DNA of 64,000 nt. Origin: Thermomucor indicae-seudaticae. Lineage: Eukaryota > Mucoromycota > Mucoromycetes > Mucorales > Lichtheimiaceae. Position numbers and translations under genes: made by a program. Below the pieces are notes generated by a model. The model was given only the letters and a program-made list of their open reading frames with translations. It was not told the DNA's origin and did not search any database. Positions 46,201-56,380 of the stretch are shown one piece after another. Location: positions 1 through 64,000 of the forward strand of contig JSYX01000086.1 in NCBI GenBank assembly GCA_000787465.1, given 5' to 3'. Within the stretch, counting starts at the first letter, position 1. Each line of letters begins with the position of its first letter.

Positions 46201-49132
46201 CTTTTAGGCTGTTCAACTCCCGTTCCAATTCGCGACACCGTGCCTGTGATTGATCCAGATCTTCGAGAAGCAGACGCTGTGTAGGATCAGCCTCTGCCAT
46301 CGACAAGCGTCTTTTGATCTTCTCCAGCTGTCGCTCCTGCTCGACAAGACGTTGCTGAGCTTGCTCCAGCATTTGCATCAGCTGGTCTCGTTCATCCTCA
46401 GAACTCGCAAGACGGGTCTCTAGTTCGCCAATGTATCGTTCCGTGCTCTCATCCGTTTCTTTGAATTTTAGAATTTTTTGCTTCAAATCCTGTAATACTG
46501 CTTGATCCCGCATGGCATCCTCCACAGACTTGGCTAGTTTGGATTCAAGCTCGGAAATGTAATTGTCGCTTGTCTGCTCGCGCTCTAACGCCTTTGCAAG
46601 ACGCGCCTTTAAATCAGCGAGTTCGCTTGCTTCGTTCTGTCGCATAACTTCGTATTGCCCAAGTTTGGCTGCTTGTTCGCTTAATGCCTGATCTGAATGC
46701 GCCAGAGCTGCACGGGCCATGGCTAGCTGAGACTCTAACGCGGATATCGACTTCTCGTACTCTTCAATGACAGGTTCAACAAGATGTTGAAAGTCCATGT
46801 CGGCGGCCGGAGTTGTCCCTGATTTGCTATGGCGCATATTCGATAACTCTTTTTCGACGAGTTGGTTGCGCTCCCGAGTGACAGTAAGCTCATTGTGCAG
46901 TTCTTCAATCTGGCGGCGCAGGTCGGCAACCAAGGCTTGACTTTCCACTACATCATTCGTGTCAGGAACAGTGATATTTGTTGTGGCAGAAGATGAAGCG
47001 CAAGTAGAGATAGGATGATGTTCGGAGTCAGACGATGCAGTAGATGAAGAGATGTTGTGAACAAGCGGGTGCTTTGCAGGTAGAATTTCTGGACCAGATT
47101 TTAAGACACGGATTTCTGCTTTGAGCTTGTTGATCAAACCGCGAAGAAAGTCAGGATTATCGTTCGTCATCCATTCTTCGGTTTCGTTGCGTTCCACCTT
47201 GTTTTTGATATTGCGAGCACGATGTGCATATTTGAGAGTGTTGACAGTTTCGACCAAATTGGCTTCGGCGGGGCTGATGCAGGCGATCATCAACGTCGTC
47301 GCGTTGCCGCCCAATGAATCTTGCAATAGTCTAGTCAGCTTAGAATCGCGGTACGGTATATGGGTTGAGCGCTTGGACGGATCTGACAATGCAGATATAA
47401 CATTGCCTAATGCCAATAAACCAGCATTGATGTTTATGCCTTCTTTGCGTCGATCACCTTCAGCCGCTGTTCGTTTCAGCCGTTCAGATCCAGCCAAATC
47501 AACGAAATGGAACTTTGAGTTGTAGACGACCCATTTGCCCTCTTCGGTATCATTCTGTCCTTTGCTTTCCAACTTTCCGGCCATCGTTCTTACGTTTAGG
47601 TTACTCGAACGTCGACTCAAACGAGATGATATCATGGATGATCTGGTTGACGTTGGCGTAGGACTAGGGTGCCGAGACGTGCCGTGCATTGATGATGTAG
47701 ACGCTGAAGGCTTTGGTGGGCCAGACTGCACCCATTTCTCCTGTCGCAAGGTAACCGAGAATATGGCATGCGAGCGAGACGATTTAGCATTCATATCTGT
47801 CGAACCTGTGGCTCGGTTCTTAGTGCCCATTTGCAGATATCTAAGTAAGATACAGCAGATGCACTGAGTACTTTGTTCTTGCATGCGAAAAAGGGGAAAC
47901 CTTGTTGCCATGGTGTCCTGCGCTTTCTAACCAGGCTCATTCTTACCTTAGTACATCTTCAGTGCTTTGAACAGTGACCTCCTTTACGCCTGTCCAGTAA
48001 ATGTGACCCTTTGTGTCCTCCCTAATCGTGACGGGTGGCCGTTCTGACGGCGGTGCAGGGTTCAGCAGATCCACTAATTCCTCGTTATAGATTTCAACAA
48101 ACGAGACTTTAATGATGTTATGAGGTGTTTTATCACAGTCTCCGGGTAGATTCGGTAATGGCGACGACCCTCGCCGAGTTTCTGGTAACGGGCGGTTGTT
48201 GCTGCTTGGCGGGCCGATCATAGAGGATGGCCGAAGTTTGGTACCGTTCAACGCGCCAGAAATCAGGCTTTTTCGAGATGACGGTGCGCGTAGGCTTCCG
48301 TTTGAGGATAAGGCTGTGCTCTGCGGACGCTTTGCGCATTTTTGCTGAGAGCCGGCGGGTGTCTGTTGCTCCTTGGCCTGTAACCTCTCGAATAATGCGA
48401 CCATGGCGCGAGGTATAATACCTATTTTGCTCTCGCATCAGTTTTTTTGGTCGAGACGTGTAGGACGTAGGCTGATTCACTTGCCTTCATGGTCGGAGCC
48501 TGGCTGGGTGCGATCATCGATCTCCGTGCCCATTGTGTACGTTTTGCCGGAAGAAGTTTGTCCCTGTGAAACCCCCGAAAAGTCAATTGATTAACGCATT
48601 CTAAAATGCCCTCTGTGAGCTTACATAGGCTAGAATAGTGACATTGTAGCCTATTATAATGGTGAAATGACCGATGAGAAGTGAATTTGGCGATAAAGAA
48701 GCAAAATTTCAGACGTCATACCGTCAATGAACCGATCGACTAGGTTGGACCCTACAGTTTCGAACACTTCTTCTTGTGTACTTTCTGGGTCAAAGACATG
48801 GTCGAAAGTATATGTCTTTTGGTGCGGAACGACGACAATGGTATTTTCGTAGCACTTGATAACATCAGATTCACCTGATTGCGAAAAACGTGGTTGCGCT
48901 CGATCTTGTGATGTTAGAGGACGGACACGTAATGCTGAAAGAAAAAGAGCACAGAGTAAGAAGCGGTACAGAGTCAGTTATTCTCTTGCTGGTTTTACTC
49001 ACCGACTTGTACAGAAGTTGTTTCTTTTCCGTTGGTTGAGGGTGGTGGACTGGTAGGAGATATGACGGAGGAGGACGAGCCAACTGTGGTTGTTGAAGTG
49101 TTGATGGTCGTCGAGTAAGGGCCTATTGCCAT
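43268..49132 (-). CDS. Kinesin, kinesin-4-like (second of two), ~1,800 aa
   Basis: The start at 49132 gives a Ser/Thr-rich 40-residue extension ([20 protein letters not shown]), then [20 protein letters not shown] and [20 protein letters not shown]. The P-loop is [15 protein letters not shown] (near 48540), followed by an insert of about 80 low-complexity residues, then [17 protein letters not shown]. Switch I is [15 protein letters not shown] (near 47780). A second insert of about 60 Ser-rich residues follows, then [15 protein letters not shown] and [20 protein letters not shown]. The neck is [16 protein letters not shown]. One very long exon (47840-43268) carries about 1,150 residues of coiled coil, a Ser/Pro-rich segment (near 44100-43700) and a final coil ([14 protein letters not shown]). 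This is a long, processive-type kinesin-4/KIF21-like motor. The two inserts inside the motor core are unusual in size. Confidence 0.92.
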
Positions 49133-50815
49133 TGTCTATGAGGAGCATGTAACTGGAAGCAGAAGGGGAAGTTATAAGGTCATGAAACAAACTGACAAAA
49201 AGATTAAGCTAAGAAGAAGAGATGCAAGCGATCGAGGCGGCAAGGATGAAAAGAGAGAAAAGGAAACGGAAAAGATGTATGATTAGACTTTAAAGTGGTG
49301 GTTTTGGAAAGGGGGTGATCTTCTGCTGCTGGTGTTATTGCAGCTGACGCTTTTTTGGTGGGTTCAAGGGGGTGAGTGGACTTCACTCGGAGACCGAAGG
49401 GGGGAAAGATGTAGTTCAGATGCAAGCTGCGTGTGATGTTCGTTCGTAGCGTTTAGTGATGATGATTCTGCTACTATCCGAGATAAAGGAGTGAGGATCT
49501 TCAAGGGAAAAATGAATATGTAACGATCAGAGACTTTTTGCACGTTGTGCTGACCTGATTTTATGCACGAAATAGCGCGTCTTTTGCCCGCGTTTCAAGT
49601 GTTTTTCGAGGGAAGGAGCGTGTTTGGATCCAAACTGCCGAAGGAAGAGATAAGTAACGGAAAGAGAAAGAAATACGATAGAATCCGAGAACAGGGAGAA
49701 CGGGATTAGACTCACATCCGTGTGGGTGGATGTTACGAATGTTAACCACATGAAGACGTGCCAAATAAAGGACAATCAGAAAACCGTCACAAACGACGAC
49801 CTCGACTTTGTGCGACCTTTCGGCAGGGACGGTAACCAAAGTCAGAAATGAATGTCTGGCTCGTTCTGTGCCTGGAACAATAGAATTTCATTCAAGAATA
49901 GTGAGGGAAAAACGGAATGTGAGCAAGGGCTGCGAAAGTATGTTCTTTTTTTTCAACCATGCCATTACTGGATGGCGGCACGTTTGCACGTTCTGTGGCC
50001 ATTGTTGTTTCACTCAACTACATTGTGTCTTGCTTTTTGGGAAAACAGCTAACCACTTTTTGTTAAACGTTATTCCAGGATGTCGGTCATTGCCGGGTGT
50101 AGGGTCTGTGGACGGATGCATTTTTCAATATTACAAGGTCTTAGCGCACAGTGCATCCAAACTTAATCTAGCGTGTACGGCTGACCATAGGCGTTTTTCT
50201 TTTGTCATTTATGAAATTGTAGTTACAAAGCTTACTGAGCTCTGATAGAAAATGCACTCTGAACCCTTACTTTACACATGTCCATACCACATGTGTAAGC
50301 TTTAGGGTGCGCACCGACCAGCTACATGCTCTTGCTGAGCTTTTCCTGCATAAGCCGCTACTGGCGCTGCATACACAAATCGTTTTTACATAGCGTAGCA
50401 TTTATCTCGGAGTGTCACGGGGGCCCCAGCGATCGACCTCGGAGGATTTCACCATAAGCAGCATCAGACTTGATGTTTTCTGTGCTCGCAGCTTCATGAC
50501 TACCACAAAGTACATCGCGTGATAAATCCATTTATTGCGGTTTCATTAAAGAATTACATCGATCATTATGACTTGATCCTTTGGCACGATGCCGTGGTAA
50601 ATGCCTTCCCAGAACAAGTCTAGCCCACGAATGCAAAGCGCATCGGCTATTTTTTAATGCTAAAACATGAAAACTAACTATTACTTCATGAAAACAATAC
50701 TATATAGACTGCTGCAACTGTCATTTCCAGAATTGCCAAAACTTGCGTTTTTTGTCTGATGATGATGACTATAGGATGCATTCAGTCTTTGAGCACCAGA
50801 CTGGAACAGAAAGAA
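49133..50815. other. 1.7-kb intergenic region
   Basis: Contains the promoter of the second kinesin on its left. The overlapping ORFs (for example 49808-50245 plus, 49561-49839 minus) have no recognisable domain. A possible 3' exon of the next gene might reach to about 50690 (see that entry). Confidence 0.4.
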
Positions 50816-51967
50816 TCACGTTACCTTTTTGAAGATACCAAAGATCTTCTTTTCGCGATCTTTGGGAGGTGGCGTCACTGGGCGATCTTTCCGCGGTGTC
50901 TCTGGTTTGGGCGATTCTTGCTTTGGCAGTGGTTGGACGGGATCCTTTTCTTTTGGTGGTACGACAGTGCTCTCTGCTTTTGATGGTTCGACCAGACGCT
51001 TAGAGCTCTCTTCTTGTGATGGTTCGATGAGACGCTTAGTGCTCTCTTGCGTTGGCTGTTCAAGAAGGCGCGGCGCGGTGTCTTCCTGCTGTGTTTGTTC
51101 GAATGGGCGCGTGGCAATCTCTTGCTTTGGCTCTTCAACAGGACGTGTAGTGCTCTTTTGTAGGGGAAGGTCAACGGGTCGCACTGTGATCTCTTGCTTT
51201 GCGAGTTCTGCGGGACGCGCAGTGTTTTCAAGTGCCTTGTCCTTCACTGGTTGGTGGACAGCATCTTTCGTAGGTGATAGCTGATCTTTCTTGGATTCAA
51301 TAAGAGATACTGAGGTCGCCGGTTTGGCTATATCATGCGACAAGTTCGAATTGTCAGTCAAGGCACTAGAAAGCTCAGATTCTTTTGGCTGTGTAGTGAT
51401 AGAGTCGACCGTATGTGCTTGAACTGTCTTACTGATATTTTGATCTGATGGTATTGCAGAAGGAGTCTGATCAGTGTCAGTAGGCAGCTTAGACGGTTTA
51501 CCGACTGGTGGCTCTTGTTGTTGCATTAGTGGTCCTTTCTCCTGTCCTGGCGTCAGGCTGGCAGCTGCAGATGGTTCGCTTCCATAATCGTCTACTGTCG
51601 ACTCCGTTGATAGAGGCTCTTTCCCTTTTCCCTTGACATACTTTTCCGGCTCCACAGCTGCTGGTATAGCTTCTACTTGCTTTATACCGGTTGTAGCTGG
51701 TGCTTCGGTATGCTGACTTGCATCCTTCTCGACAGTAGCCGCATCAAGACTTTTGCGAGCTGCGGGTTTCCAGTCGTCTTCAGGCTCAGCCTTCTCCAGT
51801 TCTGTAGTGTCTAATGTCTGCTGCGCTGTAGGCACTTTAGGCGGACTGTCCGACGCGCTTGGTTGCTCCACAGGGTTGTTGGTCTCCGTGGAAGCCGCTG
51901 CCTTTTTAGCTGCCTTTCTTTTCTTTTCCTGTTGCTTCTTTTTCTGTTTACGGTGTCCTCCAGCCAT
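50816..51967 (-). CDS. Low-complexity protein with degenerate ~12-aa tandem repeats (383 aa)
   Basis: The start at 51967 gives a strongly basic, lysine-rich N terminus (MAGGHRKQKKKQQEKKRKAA). A Pro/Glu/Ser/Thr-rich middle follows. Around residues 250-340 a degenerate unit repeats about eight times with the pattern [R-P-x-E-x-P-x-Q-E-x-T-T], for example TTRPVEEPKQEIATRPFE and STKRLIEPSQEES. The end is PPPKDREKKIFGIFKKVT. AAAAAG|GTAACG at the end could be a splice donor, so the true C terminus may differ; AC|AAAAAACGCAAGTTTTGGC near 50740 could start another exon. No transmembrane segment or known domain was found. It may be an intrinsically disordered scaffold; no function is assigned. Confidence 0.65.
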   Translation of the reverse strand: MAGGHRKQKKKQQEKKRKAAKKAAASTETNNPVEQPSASDSPPKVPTAQQTLDTTELEKAEPEDDWKPAARKSLDAATVEKDASQHTEAPATTGIKQVEAIPAAVEPEKYVKGKGKEPLSTESTVDDYGSEPSAAASLTPGQEKGPLMQQQEPPVGKPSKLPTDTDQTPSAIPSDQNISKTVQAHTVDSITTQPKESELSSALTDNSNLSHDIAKPATSVSLIESKKDQLSPTKDAVHQPVKDKALENTARPAELAKQEITVRPVDLPLQKSTTRPVEEPKQEIATRPFEQTQQEDTAPRLLEQPTQESTKRLIEPSQEESSKRLVEPSKAESTVVPPKEKDPVQPLPKQESPKPETPRKDRPVTPPPKDREKKIFGIFKKVT

Positions 51968-52085
51968 GGATTTAAAGCAGGAAAAAAGGAATTGAAAAAC
52001 AAGGTGGAAAAGAGTTTATTTTACTTGAGGAGTCTCGGATATTTCCCCTGCTAAAGTCAAGCCCGCACTTTTTATTCAAAGGTTT

Positions 52086-53437
52086 TTACTCGCAAGCCAA
52101 TTTCACATCGAAAGACGTTAATGCAATGGCAAAAGCTTGTAGCAGACACATAGGGTACTTGTAGTCGAGCGTGAAATGGTCTGGTCCTACCCTACCAAAT
52201 TGCATTATGATATAGTCCACTACAAAACATTTCAGTTTGTCGTCATCAAAGCAAAAGAAAAGCCAGTAAACTTACAATCATTATCATGTACGATCTGAAA
52301 ATTCTTGACTGATGCTTGAGTCACCCGTCCATAAAAGTTGAGCACAAACGACTGTGTCTCTGATTTTGGCTTCAATAAAATTTCCTAAGCAAGGGTCTTC
52401 TCATTTTATTTACCTTCATTCCATTGTGGACTCTTGTTATGCAGTATAAGCAAGTCTGGAGCACCGCCTTCACGGTATTTGCTCAAAAGCGTTTCCGACT
52501 CCTGTAAATGTCCAATTAATCATAATGGCACGATAGGCTCCTATTTCCACTCACTGATGATGGCCGGAATTCGGGTCGTTTTCCGTCTCTGGTAAGGGTA
52601 TGCATTAATATCGTCATTTTGCGCGGGCCTTTGAAACCGAGTATGTTGGGGTCCTGAGAGCGTCCTAAGTAATTCCCTTTTTCTAATACACCTTCATAAA
52701 GTTACTCACGTAAAGAACGGCCGCTAACTCTTCCCGAATAGGTAAGTCAGCTTTTGGATCCGAACTGCTTTCTTTCTTTAAGGGATTACGACCGTGCGAG
52801 TAAATAACAAAGGTCGTCCCTAAAAAGTTTGATCTGCGTACAGTTAACCCAACAATGAAAAAGATCTGCCTCTTGTATTGCCTTGCCTTAATTTGCCGAG
52901 TTCGACTGGTGTAGCAGGTGATTGTGGGTTGGCAGGGTCTTGGACGTATCCAGTAATGGTGTAATAACTCGTCTGGCTTTTGCGTTTCTTTTTAGCGGTC
53001 ATGACATGATAGACCTCGCCTGTGGGTATATGTTCAATGTACAAGTGGTATTGCGGATGGAGTTTGTCAAAGCCGTCTCGAAGACGATATAAACGGCATC
53101 CCACTCTTGTATTAAGTGCTGCTGGCCTTTAAACCGCCTCTATGTCAGTTTTTGCTTCCTGGAGACAATATAAAGGTATATCCTACCGCAGCGCCAGATC
53201 CATCAACTCTCTTACACTCAGCAAAGGAGGTTGCGGTCCGTAATCGATAGGAGGTACTGGGCGGCCGACTCTGACAGTCTGAGGTCCTTCTTCTTCTTGA
53301 GCTGGTGCCACAGGTGCTTCATTGCGATCCCGTCTGATCGGCTCGTCCTCAAGGTCATCGTTGTCGGTGAAATTTGACCTAAAGTTTGGATGGCTTAATT
53401 GTGGATGAAGAGTGACATTGGTTGAACTGTTGCTCAT
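52086..53437 (-). CDS. Tubby-like protein (Tub C-terminal domain)
   Basis: The start at 53437 ([13 protein letters not shown]) is followed by an acidic, Pro-rich N terminus ([20 protein letters not shown]). The Tub domain shows all its blocks in order: [148 protein letters not shown] and the terminal FDVKLACE. Tubby domains bind PI(4,5)P2 at the plasma membrane; in animals and plants they act as membrane-tethered regulators or cargo adaptors. About six short introns are needed. The join between GKLR and SNFLG requires a GC donor (AG|GCAAGG near 52888), because the GT alternatives break the frame. No F-box is seen, unlike plant TLPs. The fungal role is not known to me. Confidence 0.93.
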
Positions 53438-54319
53438 TGCTCTGGTGTTGTCTGCGAAAGAGGTTCGAAATTCCCCAATGGGAAAGCAATAAAAAAGTCC
53501 GCGAAATTTACACCTCCTCAATGCCGCTGTGCGCCCTTTCATCGGCAGTGGCTGCACGCTATGGGACATACAAAGTAAGCATTTACGACACCTCACCGTT
53601 TTCCTTGCTTTGACACATGTGCATTGTCAAGCTCTCGGACTAAAATTATTCTGATCCTTTTGTCGGACCAATTACCCGATAGGAACGTACGAGATCATGG
53701 GTGCATATAATGTTGACTTTGCTGGATACTATAATTAAGAAAGTAGCCATTCCCATACTTGGATGACCTTATTCGTGTGGGTTCTCTCGCTTAGAGCCTA
53801 GGTGAGCTGCAAGGACGCTCGAATTAAAAAAAAAAAAAAAAAAAGATGACGCTGTCTTGGCTCTAAAGAGCGCCTCGACGTATATATGACATGCTTCCAC
53901 TTGTATTCTTCGTATATCCAGGTCTTAAAAGACGCTGAAATCTCTGGAAACTTCGCTAGACGCCTTTTACCACTATCTCTTGTTTCTTCTATCTTTCATC
54001 AGCTCTCCAAGGAAAAGTGAATTTACTGGGAACCATCCCTTTACTTCGTAGATCGAACAAAGAGCTATAAGCTCGCGAATGGATAGCACTTTCAACTACA
54101 TGTACGCGTTCTACTCCAAGAAATTTAGATGGTAATATGAATGGGGTACGGATCTCTATAACACTCTTTCTTTCCGGCCCCAAGTACAAATGCTTAAGGT
54201 CGTCCCCGCAATTCTCAGGGGATGGGGGCTAAAGACATGGGCTTGTTCTTCATATCCCGATCAAAAGTAACACACGTTTTAATTAAGAAAGTAGCAGAGT
54301 CAATAAGTAGATAGATAGT
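53438..54319. other. 0.9-kb intergenic region with a 19-A tract
   Basis: A run of 19 A at 53826-53844. No supported gene. The Tubby-like gene's promoter is on the left, the GPI-protein 3' UTR on the right. An in-frame extension of the Tubby ORF upstream of 53437 lacks support. Confidence 0.4.
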
Positions 54320-54865
54320 TTATACAGTCAATAGATAAACAGCAATAGATAGAACGAATAAGAGAACACCATGGGCTGGCGTGTGGATAACGGCTGAGCT
54401 ATAGTGTAGCAGGATTGGCCGGGAGCGTAACTGAAGATCATTGAAGAAGTGCGTATTGGCAGTTGTCGTTACGGTCAGATAGAAGATATCCAAGGTTTGC
54501 TTGTCTCCACTGCTGTTCGTAAACGTGAGCCCGTGGGGAACCTGCCAATCATAGGAGGCAGTATTGGTAAAGTTGACTTGGAAACCAGTTGAGTTGCCTC
54601 CCGCGATCGGCTCGTTGGTCGTGATGTTCTGAATGAGGTCCGTGGCCGATGCGTCTAGCCAAATGGCAATGTCGACGGTGTAATTGCCCGTGCCCATGTT
54701 TTGGTATTCATAGTTGATCGTGACGGTATCGCCAGCCTGGACAGTGGCGTTGTAAGGTGGATTTGTGATTTCCGGTCCAACCTGCGCCAGAACGTTTTGG
54801 ATCAATGAGATCCCCGCAAGGAAGAACAAGACGAGGAGGGAAGAAGTAGAGTAGCTATTAAACAT
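54320..54865 (-). CDS. Secreted GPI-anchored-type wall protein (181 aa)
   Basis: A single exon with an N-terminal signal peptide (TSSLLVLFFLAGISLIQNVL, cleavage probably after LAQ). The mature part is a beta-rich, N-glycosylated domain: EITNPPYNATVQAGDTVTIN opens an Ig-like fold similar to the N-terminal Ser-Thr-rich GPI-anchored/Kre9-Knh1 group. NxS/T sites include NAT, NYT, NIT, NST, NFT, NTA-flanking and NSS. The C terminus is a hydrophobic GPI-attachment signal (GVLLFVLSIAVYLLTV) preceded by a small-residue segment (HYSSAVIHTPAH). It should sit on the plasma membrane or cross-linked in the wall. The Kre9/Knh1-like call is by motif resemblance only. Its neighbour on the same strand is a secreted glucanase. 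Confidence 0.8.
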   Translation of the reverse strand: MFNSYSTSSLLVLFFLAGISLIQNVLAQVGPEITNPPYNATVQAGDTVTINYEYQNMGTGNYTVDIAIWLDASATDLIQNITTNEPIAGGNSTGFQVNFTNTASYDWQVPHGLTFTNSSGDKQTLDIFYLTVTTTANTHFFNDLQLRSRPILLHYSSAVIHTPAHGVLLFVLSIAVYLLTV

Positions 54866-55339
54866 TAATAGTAAAACGAAAGAAGGAAGGATTAGATGAA
54901 GAATGAACGGTGGAAAAGTTGAAGGTATAAACGCTGCTTAAAGAGAAACGTTCGCCATTTCCGCCCTGGCAGCGCGTGGGTAACGGTGATACAGGAGCTG
55001 TTAGTTACCACCAAGAAGTCCAGATTATTTTTGGAAGTCTACAAAGAGCCTACCATATTTTTAAGCATGGGAAAACCATGTGCTGTACCCATCTCTTCCT
55101 TCTTCTGATCCTCGTCCTCTTACTTTACCTATAAGCTTTCATACAAATATGCGAGCGACTCTCTTGATGATGATTACCCGTTGTACATTCTGACGGTGCA
55201 CGAGTAAGAGCGGTAAATGAAGTTTCTCTCAGGGCACGGGGCATTTCGTCGTCAAGTGCCACAAGAAAATGGAGGTCGGGGATCGACCATTCATTCAACA
55301 AACTTTGCGTAACGTGCACAGAAAAAGGCTCTAATTTAT
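54866..55339. other. Intergenic: promoter of the GPI-type gene, 3' end of GH17
   Basis: No supported ORF. A TTTATA-like motif lies on the minus strand near 54930, about 60 bp upstream of the 54865 start; it is a weak TATA candidate. Confidence 0.4.
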
Positions 55340-56279
55340 TCAGTGAAATCCTTTGATCTTTGATTTGCCGTTACTGTATAGGAGTCCCCAGTGCTGTTCG
55401 ACATCAAAAGCACCGGGAGACTTCCAGTCAGAGTCTTGCGCCTCGAAAAAGTAATACTGCAAGTCTATGCCTTCCAGGCTCTTGACAACAGTCGCCAGAT
55501 TCGCCACACTAGGCTGGGCTTGTCCGTCCGCTTCGCCGGCAGATGGCCATCCAACTTCGCCAACCAATACCTGCTTGTTGCCGGCCTTTTGTTTGAAATT
55601 GTTAAATTGCTGCTGAAGGTTCTGAGCGGCTTGATCCGCAGGTACGCCGGCAAAGAATGGATGAATGTTGAGAAGCACAATGTCCGAGGCATCAATCATG
55701 TCACTGCTGTAGGCGGTCGGTGTATCCACGGTGCCTACTTTGTAATCTGGGAAAAGAGCCTTGACCTCATTGATTTTCTTGACAACCTGGCCAGAATTCA
55801 TCAACCCGCTTTGGACTAATTCGTTGCCGACCGCGATGCCGTAGATGATATTCTTGTTGCTGATTTGGTTCAGGGCCCATTCAAGCGTCGCAATCTCTTG
55901 AGCGTCTTGCGCAGTACCCTGGATCCAGACGGCGGCCAGCACCGTCATATCACCGCCCACGCTATCGATGGCGTTTGCAATGTTCACAAGTTGGTTGCAC
56001 TCTTGGGAGTACGTGCGGATGTTCTTTATTCCGTTTTCTTGGAATCGACGGATGAACTGGGTTACTTCATCAGCGGTATGGCAGGAACCATCTGGATTCT
56101 TTGCATTGTACCTAGAATAAATGAGTTGTCAGCTGATGTGTGATATATTATCATGAAAAGCGGCAAAGATTCCCATACGTGATGCCCCAGAGCGAAGAGG
56201 ACGACTGTCTTGGAACAGGTCGCGCCTGGACAAGCGCTGCAAAAGCAGAGAGAACCGAGAAAAGGAGTGTAAATCGCAT
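55340..56279 (-). CDS. GH17 glucan endo-1,3-beta-glucosidase, secreted (290 aa, one intron)
   Basis: Exon 1 is 56179-56279 and exon 2 is 55340-56111, joined by GTATGG..CTAG, which restores LWGITYNAKNPDGSC. The signal peptide is MRFTLLFSVLSAFAALVQA. The GH17 TIM-barrel blocks are FIRRFQENGIKNIRTYSQEC, DMTVLAAVWIQGTAQDAQEI, the general acid/base in YGIAVGNELVQ (E131), DIVLLNIHPFFAG, and the nucleophile in VLVGEVGWPSAG (E220). The terminal part has LQYYFFEAQDSDWKSP and EQHWGLLYSNGK. Enzymes of this type cut or rearrange beta-1,3-glucan during growth and sporulation (yeast Bgl2/Scw group). It lacks a GPI signal, so it should be secreted or wall-bound non-covalently. Confidence 0.95.
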
Positions 56280-56370
56280 GGTGCAAGCTGAACCAGCAGC
56301 AATAAAAGAAAAGGAAGGGAAGGGTTAAAAGACAAAAAATGGGCGTCGGGAAGCATACTAAAGTTTGGCC

Positions 56371-56380
56371 TCTTTTATAA
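56371..56380 (-). promoter_or_regulatory. TATA box of the GH17 gene
   Basis: The minus strand reads TTATAAAAGA about 95-100 bp upstream of the ATG at 56279. Confidence 0.45.

Noticed and set aside
49808..50245. 145-codon plus-strand ORF with several Cys/His
   Set aside because: The Cys/His spacing fits no zinc finger, and there is no start context or neighbour support.
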